This document shows, one piece after another, positions 1 through 5,018 of a stretch of DNA of 5,018 bases (positions within the stretch are counted from its first letter, which is position 1; every line of letters begins with the position of its first letter). Below the pieces are notes generated by a model. It ran no database searches and had not been told where the DNA came from. It saw only the letters and a list, made by a program, of their open reading frames with translations. The stretch is from assembly GCA_017828835.1 (NCBI GenBank), contig JAGAEK010000055.1:1-5018 (forward strand), given 5' to 3'. Made by a program: the position numbers and the translations under genes. This DNA is from Oscillospiraceae bacterium (GTDB taxonomy: Bacteria > Bacillota > Clostridia > Oscillospirales > Ruminococcaceae).

Positions 1-227
1 ATACTTGTAATTGGCACGGCTCCACGAGTAATTTCAAAAGGAATGATTTTTTCGGTTCCAAATCGTTTTATACCAACCGTAACTTTCGTTCCCGACGGAC
101 CTTTGAGCAATTTGATTGTTTTTTCATTCGTCATTCCCACGCCTGCCACAAGCGAATCGTTCACGGTAATGATTTTGTCCCCCGCCTTGATATTGAGTTT
201 TTCCGACGGTCCGCCGTGAATCACTTG
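1..227 (-). pseudogene. S41-family C-terminal processing peptidase, PDZ-domain fragment (partial at both ends)
   Basis: Read on the minus strand with codons at 225-227, 222-224 and so on down to 3-5, this stretch gives 75 uninterrupted codons. They match the PDZ domain of tail-specific S41 proteases: QVIHGGPSEKLNIKAGDKI, then a VNDSLVAGVGMTNE stretch, then LLKGPSGTKVTVGIKR, ending FEITRGAVPITS. The GGPS carboxylate-binding loop, the AGD turn and the LLKGPSGT strand are all classic. In this family the PDZ domain guides unfolded C-termini to a Ser/Lys active site, normally in the periplasm or cell envelope; that catalytic domain would lie beyond position 1. The wording is closest to Bacteroidetes members, judged from memory. 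Upstream of position 227 the frame continues as RQFICCN to a stop at 249-251 and no longer resembles the family. The N-terminal half is therefore missing, through real truncation or a chimeric join. It may be a normal gene cut by assembly rather than a true pseudogene. Family assignment is confident; its status is not. Confidence 0.82.
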
Positions 228-3200
228 CCTCTGAAAAATGCAACAATTTCAGCTGTCGGCAATAATTTTTTGATCTCCTGCGGTAAACTTTCGATGACCG
301 TTTCGTTTGATGAAACTTTCGGTTTTACCGTAACGTCTTTCAAAAATTTGTGTGGTTCGAGGGCAGTCGAGTATATTTCCGCTCCTCAGCCTCTCTCCCC
401 GTTTAAATATGACGACGGTCTCAAAAAAGTCGAAAAAGCCGAAGTCGTTTCCGACGCCCCTGTTTTCAACGCAGGCGAGGATATCATTCAGTCCGAAACC
501 GCTGCCGAAACACGATCCTGGAAACCGCTGGATTTCTCCGTCAGAAAAAAACTCTACGGCGGCGTAAACGCGCTGAATCTGACCGCGCGCATAACAAACG
601 GAAATTGCAATCTTACTCTCGATCTGTTCGCGTTCCCTGAATGCAGCGTGATCAGATATTGTTTCCATATTGAAAACCTCACATCCGAAGCCGCTTCCTA
701 TACTTTGTCTCCTTTCAAAATGGGATTCGGTATCGACCGCGCGCTCGACTGCTACCGTGCTCACTGGTTCAAGGGTGCCGCTCCGAACTATGAATACGGC
801 AACCATTACGAGCAGGCTTTCGGGTGCAACAACAAAAAAATCGAGATTGCGTCTCATATGACCGCAAACTTCGTCCCGATCTTCGCTTTAACCCGCGACG
901 ATATTCCTCAGGACGGTATCGCCGTTGAAATGGACTACACCGCGCACTGGTCTTTGAATATCGACAAGGTCAAAGGTGCTCTCGTCTGCGAATACAATAT
1001 CGACGACGACAAAGGCGTTATCTCTCTCGATCCGGGCGAAAATATCGCGTCCCCGCTCATAACGATCGCCATGTTCTCCGGCGACCTCGACGATATGATG
1101 GTAGCGCTCTACGATTGGCAATATCAATATATGTGGGACTACACCCTGAACGACTATTTCGCAAAAACCCGCAGCTTTTCCTGCTCGTATCCCTGGGTCT
1201 ACTGCAGCCGTATCCTGAACGAACAGTTCACTTACCGCCTTACCGGAATGGACTTGATGGGCGCAAAAGAAATCGCCGAAATCGGATATGATATAAACTG
1301 GGACGACGCCGGCTGGTCCGCGTTTCCCGGATGGCCCGACAACGGCTACGGCTCCGTTTTCAAAAACAACTATGAAAGCCCCGATCACCGTCTCTCAACA
1401 AGATTTTTCGAAAAAGTCGGTATAAAGCGTCTGCTTTGGTTTGCAGGCAAACCAACACCCGGACTTCTCGATACGAAACAGGGCGCCTGGGGATTATTCG
1501 AATGGCGTACCGACGGACTCAGCAACTGGAGCTATAAAGACGAGATCAAATTCAAGAAAAATATCACAGATTACCTCGACGCCGACGTCCGCCGTTCTTT
1601 CCATACCTGCTCGGGCGGCGCCTGCTATTCAAATACCTTCGATATCCAGCGCTACGCCAACTATCATTATGCCTCGGATAACGGCTCCGGTCCTTACGTT
1701 AACTACTATTATTCTTATTTTGCACAACCCGACAGATGGGGCGACATTCTGTTTTTCCTCGGCAACAGCATGACCGGTAACGACGGCGGGAGCGCCATGT
1801 ACGGATCTTCTGAATATGAGCCTATGTATTATAACCCCACTCATGCGCGTTCAAGACTCACTCTTGTTCCCTATACCGGATTCAGTAACAAAAAAAATAT
1901 TCCCCATATCCGCGAAGACCTCGAGATCTATCGCTACTTCATCGAAAAAGGTATCGCCGGAAGATGGAGCTATATGTTCCATCCGGGAGTATACGGCGAC
2001 AAAGATTTCTATTATATGCAGCGTACGAGCCGTGACCGTTTGCGCGCCTGTATAATCATCCGCCGCTGTCCTTTCGAAAAACGCGTCATGGTTTTCCCGA
2101 AAGGCCTTATCGCAAACGAAAACTACACCGTAAGCTTCCAGATCAGCGACGTCAAATACGTCAAGACCGGTAAAGAGCTTATGGAGGAAGGTATCGTCCT
2201 CAAAAACACCGCTCCCGGAGAGCTCATTTACTTCAATCTCCCCGATTCTCCCGGAAATGTGACCTCTGCTGCGATACCTGTTATCTCAAAGGTCTTTAAA
2301 CGTGCGGAAAACAACGTCGGTTCATCAGGTGTCGGGATATATTGGACTCCCGACCAAAAAGGAACCTGGACAAGATATTATGAGGTTTCCAAAAACGGCG
2401 AGATCATCGGTTCCACAGCAAAAGCACTCTATCTGTTCGATAATGAGCCCGGCTGGAATCTGGACGACACCTATGCCGTGCGCGCTGTCGGCGCAAACAA
2501 TATTTCCGGAGAATGGGTAGTTGCGGAAAAACTCGGCGAAAGCACTTCCGTTTCGTATTCTTCCTTCGGCGACCACGGAGAAAGCTTCTCTAAAAACGGC
2601 TGGGGCGCCGAAACCTCAAACGATCTCAAAACTTTCGAACCCATGCACTGGACTCCCGCTGCAAAATCTCCCGGAGCGGATTACGGCGGTACTCCGAACC
2701 AGGTCGGCGGTATCGAAGGTTACTGGGAGGGCGGTCAATGCGCAAAACTCGGACGCGGCTGGCAGCAATCCTCTCCCGACGTTTTCTGCGTGCGTTCGTT
2801 CACCTCTCCCATCACGGGTCAGGCAACTCTTACCGGACGCGCCGTCAAAGAATGGTATCATTCCGAATACGGCTGCGATATCGACGTCTGCGTCTTGAAA
2901 AACGACGAGATCATTGTGCCTTCATATACCCTGAAACGCGGAGATATTTCCGGCCTTTCCTACAATATGAAACTCGATCTTGAAAAAGGCGACGTGCTGA
3001 GATTCGTAGTCGGAAAATGCGACCCCGATATCAACGATAACACTCACTATGAGAAAAACGCCAATATCGTCGCCTGGTCAACTATAATAACCTACGGGTC
3101 GGATTCGGCGTCCGGTCAAAGCTATACGCTCAGGATCAACTGCGGCGGCGACAATATCTACGATGAAACCGGAAATATTTGGTTAACGGACAAGTTCTAT

Positions 3201-4034
3201 AACGGCGGATATAAAAAAATCGCCGAAAATCCCGTCGACGGCTTCAACTCCTCGCTCTACTCCTCTTATCTGTTTGCTCCCGTCGGCTCCGAAATCTCTT
3301 ATCAACTCCCCGTTCCGGCCGGTATATATGCTGTACGTCTTTGTTTTGCCGAAACGGAAATGACCTGTAACAGCGAGCGCTCAATGAAGATCGTTATTAA
3401 CGGAAAAACAGTAGAAAGCGATCTTGATATCGCCCACGATATCCGCGGCATCAACAAAGCTTTCGCAAAACTTTACCGTTATATCGTTCCCGACAAAAAC
3501 GGCAATATCAATATTTCCTTAACTTCCTCCCTCGGCGGCTCGATCATAAGCGGTATCGAGATCGCCGCCGAAAACGACGATATTATCCACATAAATTGCG
3601 GCGGTTCCGATTTCGTCGATTGGGTCGGATATATCTGGAAAGCAGACGATTTCTATTCGGGCGGAGACCTCGTTTATGATTTCAAGCCCGAACTTCGTCA
3701 GGCTGCTCCGACACTGTATGACAAAGCATTATACTTTACAGGTCGTGCCGGAAGCGATTTCTCATACCATATCCCCGTCAAAAACGGTATATATTCCGTG
3801 CATCTCAAATTTGCGGAACTTTCTTTTGAAAAGCCCGGAGAGCGTCCTATTGACATTTATATAAATGACTATATAATAAAGAGTAATTGGGATGCACTTT
3901 CTGCTTCAGGTGAATTTCCTATGAGCGCGGATATCCGTTTCGACGATATAAGCTCACGTAACGGATATATCGATATACGTATCAAAGCAAAATCCGATAA
4001 TCCCGCTATCCTCCGCGCAATCGAAATCGACTGA
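216..4034 (+). CDS. Large GH36-like glycoside hydrolase (clan GH-D) with FN3-like, beta-sandwich and two malectin-like domains; 5' end uncertain
   Basis: This 1272-codon ORF encodes a probable alpha-galactosidase-related glycosidase; the substrate cannot be read from sequence. Residues 6-300 resemble the GH36 N-terminal beta-supersandwich, ending in the typical LDPGE and GDLDDMM helix entry. Residues 300-590 resemble the GH-D TIM barrel: PWVYCS, then GYDINWDDAGW (361-367, like the GH36 DDGW motif), LLWF (407-409), WRTDG with Asp433 as candidate nucleophile, CSGG (465-468) and YASDN with Asp488 matching the GH36 acid/base position. Residues 600-676 fit the C-terminal beta domain (TGKELMEEGI). 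Then follow an FN3-like module (about 700-772), an unassigned beta-sandwich (about 776-960) and two malectin-like domains (about 970-1117 and 1122-1272). No signal peptide is visible and there are about 23 cysteines, suggesting a cytoplasmic enzyme. GTG 216 lacks a ribosome binding site and lies in the antisense of the peptidase fragment. Other in-frame candidates are TTG 225, CTG 231 and ATG 294, all unsupported. The native start was probably just left of the junction. Glycosidase fold: fairly sure; activity: unsure. Confidence 0.85.
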   Translation: MNHLPLKNATISAVGNNFLISCGKLSMTVSFDETFGFTVTSFKNLCGSRAVEYISAPQPLSPFKYDDGLKKVEKAEVVSDAPVFNAGEDIIQSETAAETRSWKPLDFSVRKKLYGGVNALNLTARITNGNCNLTLDLFAFPECSVIRYCFHIENLTSEAASYTLSPFKMGFGIDRALDCYRAHWFKGAAPNYEYGNHYEQAFGCNNKKIEIASHMTANFVPIFALTRDDIPQDGIAVEMDYTAHWSLNIDKVKGALVCEYNIDDDKGVISLDPGENIASPLITIAMFSGDLDDMMVALYDWQYQYMWDYTLNDYFAKTRSFSCSYPWVYCSRILNEQFTYRLTGMDLMGAKEIAEIGYDINWDDAGWSAFPGWPDNGYGSVFKNNYESPDHRLSTRFFEKVGIKRLLWFAGKPTPGLLDTKQGAWGLFEWRTDGLSNWSYKDEIKFKKNITDYLDADVRRSFHTCSGGACYSNTFDIQRYANYHYASDNGSGPYVNYYYSYFAQPDRWGDILFFLGNSMTGNDGGSAMYGSSEYEPMYYNPTHARSRLTLVPYTGFSNKKNIPHIREDLEIYRYFIEKGIAGRWSYMFHPGVYGDKDFYYMQRTSRDRLRACIIIRRCPFEKRVMVFPKGLIANENYTVSFQISDVKYVKTGKELMEEGIVLKNTAPGELIYFNLPDSPGNVTSAAIPVISKVFKRAENNVGSSGVGIYWTPDQKGTWTRYYEVSKNGEIIGSTAKALYLFDNEPGWNLDDTYAVRAVGANNISGEWVVAEKLGESTSVSYSSFGDHGESFSKNGWGAETSNDLKTFEPMHWTPAAKSPGADYGGTPNQVGGIEGYWEGGQCAKLGRGWQQSSPDVFCVRSFTSPITGQATLTGRAVKEWYHSEYGCDIDVCVLKNDEIIVPSYTLKRGDISGLSYNMKLDLEKGDVLRFVVGKCDPDINDNTHYEKNANIVAWSTIITYGSDSASGQSYTLRINCGGDNIYDETGNIWLTDKFYNGGYKKIAENPVDGFNSSLYSSYLFAPVGSEISYQLPVPAGIYAVRLCFAETEMTCNSERSMKIVINGKTVESDLDIAHDIRGINKAFAKLYRYIVPDKNGNINISLTSSLGGSIISGIEIAAENDDIIHINCGGSDFVDWVGYIWKADDFYSGGDLVYDFKPELRQAAPTLYDKALYFTGRAGSDFSYHIPVKNGIYSVHLKFAELSFEKPGERPIDIYINDYIIKSNWDALSASGEFPMSADIRFDDISSRNGYIDIRIKAKSDNPAILRAIEID
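3129..4031 (+). repeat. Tandem malectin-like (CBM57-type) domains, diverged duplication
   Basis: The last 300 codons of the glycosidase contain two copies of the same domain. Landmarks recur in order: INCGG at residues 974-978 and 1126-1130; WLTDKFYNGG at 989-998 against WKADDFYSGG at 1141-1150; a tyrosine-rich LY..YLF / LYDKALYF segment; YAVRLCFAE at 1038-1046 against YSVHLKFAE at 1193-1201; and an INGK / INDY strand near 1061 and 1216. The pattern INCGG, W..D..Y.GG, F.FAE is characteristic of malectin-like domains, which bind carbohydrate; in bacterial enzymes they are usually accessory modules. The copies share the scaffold but differ in most surface residues, so the duplication is old and the two may bind different ligands. 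The second copy ends the protein without a linker or anchor. Confidence 0.75.
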
Positions 4035-4053
4035 TATCCGCTTTCTAACGCCA

Positions 4054-4084
4054 CGGTGCCGTAATCCCTTACGGCACCGCTTTT
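4054..4084 (+). terminator. Intrinsic terminator after the glycosidase gene
   Basis: A perfect 11-bp stem (4054-4064 CGGTGCCGTAA pairing with 4069-4079 TTACGGCACCG) encloses a TCCC loop. One base later comes TTTT, continuing as an AT-rich tract to about 4091. It begins 20 bases after the TGA stop at 4032-4034. The GC-rich stem base and following T-run are typical of a Rho-independent terminator, so the glycosidase transcript probably ends here and the amidase gene needs its own promoter. Confidence 0.9.
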
Positions 4085-4135
4085 ATTTATATTGAATAAT
4101 GATTTTCGTCCACCCAGGCGAACGTGTTTTTTTCC

Positions 4136-4169
4136 TTTCGCTCGCATTTCGCTCCTTTTTGCATATAAT
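4136..4169 (+). promoter_or_regulatory. Probable promoter of the amidase-kinase unit, with phased direct repeats
   Basis: A perfect -10 element TATAAT lies at 4164-4169, predicting a transcription start near 4175-4177, about 27 bases before the ATG at 4203. The place for a -35 box, roughly 4141-4147, has no TTGACA match. Instead, the sequence TTTCGCTC occurs twice, at 4136-4143 and 4147-4154, exactly 11 bases apart. A weak -35 overlapped by a same-face direct repeat would suit an activator or repressor site, but this is inference. The -10 match is convincing; alternatives are a chance match in AT-rich DNA. Confidence 0.45.
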
Positions 4170-4192
4170 AATATAAACCTAAAAAAAGGAGC
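4151..4192 (+). promoter_or_regulatory. Inverted repeat able to sequester the amidase ribosome binding site
   Basis: GCTCCTTTTT at 4151-4160 is the exact reverse complement of AAAAAGGAGC at 4183-4192, giving a 10-bp stem with a 22-base AT-rich loop. The right arm contains the whole AAAGGAG ribosome binding site. RNA reading through from upstream could fold and hide that site. RNA started from the -10 element at 4164-4169, inside the loop, would lack the left arm and leave the site open. The pairing is seen directly; the regulatory role is inferred. Confidence 0.4.
4185..4191 (+). promoter_or_regulatory. Ribosome binding site that fixes the amidase start
   Basis: AAAGGAG is a near-perfect anti-16S match, 11 bases before ATG 4203. 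It favours this start over the in-frame TTG at 4092, which has no such site, lies next to the terminator and would place the -10 element and this ribosome binding site inside the coding sequence. Confidence 0.8.
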
Positions 4193-4202
4193 CGTTTTTA
4201 AA

Positions 4203-4721
4203 ATGCTTAACAACGATAATTTATCAATTATAAATTATAATCGGAGCGACGCCGTAAAATACGCGCTCAAATGGGCGTTTTCTCGTAATCCGGATTATCT
4301 CGATTTTCACGGTCTAGGCGGCGACTGTACGAATTTCGTATCTCAATGTATATACGCCGGGTGTCAAGTTATGAACTATACACCCGTTTACGGTTGGTAT
4401 TATTTATCCTCTTCGGACAGGACCGCTTCCTGGACCGGCGTTGAATATCTCTATAAGTTCTTGGTCTCAAACAAAAACTCCGGTCCGTTTGCCGAAGAAA
4501 TTTCGCTCGAAAAATCTCTCCCCGGCGACATTGTACAGTTCGGCAACAGCGATTACCACTTTTTCCATACCGCGATCATCACCGAAATACTGCCCTCTCC
4601 TTCTTTCGAAAACATATTGGTCGCCTCGCATTCTTATGACGTGGACTTCCGCAGAGTCGCAAGCTATTCTTTTGATAATATCAGATTTTTGCATATCCGC
4701 GGAGCAAGGATCCCAATCTGA
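4203..4721 (+). CDS. Amidase_6-type (putative amidase domain) cysteine hydrolase, 172 residues
   Basis: The protein is essentially one domain of the putative amidase family common in Bacilli and Clostridia (Pfam Amidase_6, a papain/NlpC-P60-like fold). Visible hallmarks are YNRSDAVKYALKWAFSRNP (12-30), DFHGLGGDCTNFVSQC (34-49) with Cys42 as the likely nucleophile, MNYTPVYGWYY (57-67), SWTGVEYLYKFL (76-87), GPFAEE (94-99), PGDIVQF (107-113), HFFHTAIIT (119-127) with His122 the likely catalytic histidine, and the closing ASHSYDVDF and RFLHIRGAR. All key residues are present, so it should be active. The family's substrate is not settled; cell-wall peptide or amide hydrolysis is usually proposed. 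There is no signal peptide or membrane segment, which is odd for a wall enzyme and suggests a cytoplasmic role or another export route. The kinase gene starts 38 bases downstream with no terminator between them, so the two are probably co-transcribed. Family assignment is sure; function is open. Confidence 0.92.
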   Translation: MLNNDNLSIINYNRSDAVKYALKWAFSRNPDYLDFHGLGGDCTNFVSQCIYAGCQVMNYTPVYGWYYLSSSDRTASWTGVEYLYKFLVSNKNSGPFAEEISLEKSLPGDIVQFGNSDYHFFHTAIITEILPSPSFENILVASHSYDVDFRRVASYSFDNIRFLHIRGARIPI

Positions 4722-4745
4722 ACCTCTGATTATTTAACTATAAAC

Positions 4746-4752
4746 AAAGGAG
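4746..4752 (+). promoter_or_regulatory. Ribosome binding site of the PfkB-family kinase gene
   Basis: AAAGGAG lies 7 bases before ATG 4760 in the 38-base gap after the amidase stop. The gap has no hairpin terminator and no promoter at usable spacing (a TATAAA at 4739-4744 is too close to the ribosome binding site), which supports a two-gene transcript. Confidence 0.8.
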
Positions 4753-4759
4753 TTCTTTT

Positions 4760-5018
4760 ATGACGACTTATAATATTTTGACCGTATCACTCAATCCCGC
4801 TATCGACACGACTATCTTCACGGACGGTCTGTCTTCGGAAAAAATAAACTCAATATCGGATCAGCGTTCCGACGCCGCCGGAAAAGCCGTCAATATCGCA
4901 AAACTCCTGCACAGTTTCAATATCGAGCCGAATCTCGTCTCTTTTATCGGTGAAAAAAATCTTGACAGATACCTGTCTCTTTTCCGGACCTCCGCTCCGG
5001 ATCTCAAATGCGATTTTA
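4760..5018 (+). CDS. PfkB-family sugar-phosphate kinase (1-phosphofructokinase / tagatose-6-phosphate kinase type), 3' truncated by window
   Basis: Eighty-six codons are present before the window ends, about a quarter to a third of the usual 300-310 residues. The N-terminus ILTVSLNPAIDTTIF (6-20) is the signature opening of the FruK/LacC branch, whose members phosphorylate fructose-1-phosphate, tagatose-6-phosphate or related sugar phosphates with ATP in the cytoplasm. NPAID supplies the conserved substrate-binding aspartate (Asp16). The sequence AAGKAVNIAKLL (39-50) corresponds to the family's first signature, usually AGGKGINVA; here the glycine pair is reduced to AGKA, with the essential Asn45 kept. 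SFIGEKN (61-67) matches the usual GF.G..N strand. The ATP-binding and catalytic aspartate region lies outside the window, so FruK and LacC cannot be separated, and no fru or lac neighbour is seen. The start is supported by a well-placed ribosome binding site. Confidence 0.88.
   Translation, partial: MTTYNILTVSLNPAIDTTIFTDGLSSEKINSISDQRSDAAGKAVNIAKLLHSFNIEPNLVSFIGEKNLDRYLSLFRTSAPDLKCDF

Noticed and set aside
200..260. Mobile-element boundary at the left junction
   Set aside because: No terminal inverted repeat, target-site duplication, att-like repeat or transposase or integrase coding sequence is seen. Only the abrupt change of homology supports it.
249..1388. Long open frames on the minus strand (249-857 and 888-1388) opposite the glycosidase
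   Set aside because: They lie wholly within the antisense of a coding sequence with clear domain matches. Their translations are low-complexity and motif-free, and they are explained by the C-rich third positions of the real gene.
4092..4202. A 37-residue N-terminal extension of the amidase from TTG 4092
   Set aside because: It would begin beside the terminator tail and run through the -10 element and the AAAGGAG site. The family domain starts just after ATG 4203, which has its own ribosome binding site.
3869..4213. Minus-strand open frame covering the end of the glycosidase, the terminator and the start of the amidase
   Set aside because: It overlaps two real genes and a terminator, has no recognisable domain and has no convincing ribosome binding site.
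4215..4242. AT-rich ATTATAA direct repeats at the start of the amidase gene
   Set aside because: They encode the codons for an Ile-Asn-Tyr-Asn stretch and are simple AT-rich coding sequence; a regulatory role is not needed to explain them.
4739..4744. TATAAA as a -10 promoter element for the kinase gene
   Set aside because: It is directly next to the ribosome binding site, so a transcript starting from it would lack the ribosome binding site, and there is no -35 partner.

Overview
The window looks like a metagenomic contig, mostly from an uncultured anaerobic gut or rumen Firmicute of the Clostridia type. This is inferred from three things: a stand-alone amidase-domain protein of the kind common in Clostridia, strong AGGAG-type ribosome binding sites, and a large plant- or host-glycan type glycosidase at moderate GC. 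No RNA gene, CRISPR array, insertion sequence or phage gene is visible.

Layout: (1) Positions 1 to about 227 encode, on the minus strand, an internal piece of an S41-family C-terminal processing peptidase (its PDZ domain), running off the left edge. Its reading frame loses family resemblance abruptly at about 225-233, where the next gene begins on the opposite strand. (2) Positions 216-4034 (plus strand) hold one very large ORF. It has a GH36-like (clan GH-D, alpha-galactosidase-related) core with an N-terminal beta-supersandwich, a TIM barrel and a C-terminal beta domain. These are followed by an FN3-like module, an unassigned beta-sandwich module and two tandem malectin-like (CBM57-type) domains. 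The nominal GTG start lies inside the antisense of the peptidase fragment, so the true 5' end is doubtful. (3) A strong intrinsic terminator follows at 4054-4084. (4) The rest of the 168-base intergenic region carries a consensus -10 element, two helically phased 8-bp direct repeats and a 10-bp inverted repeat whose right arm covers the next ribosome binding site. (5) Positions 4203-4721 encode a small Amidase_6-type, papain-like cysteine hydrolase without a signal peptide. (6) After 38 bases with a good ribosome binding site, a PfkB-family sugar-phosphate kinase (1-phosphofructokinase or tagatose-6-phosphate kinase type) begins at 4760 and runs off the right edge.

Functionally, the glycosidase and the sugar-phosphate kinase both fit carbohydrate use, but the terminator separates them into different transcription units. 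The amidase and the kinase probably share a transcript. The main points for a second look are the left-hand junction (assembly chimera or real gene disruption), the unusually compact catalytic region and modular tail of the glycosidase, and the putative translation-gating hairpin before the amidase gene. I see no strong evidence of a wholly new multi-gene system.
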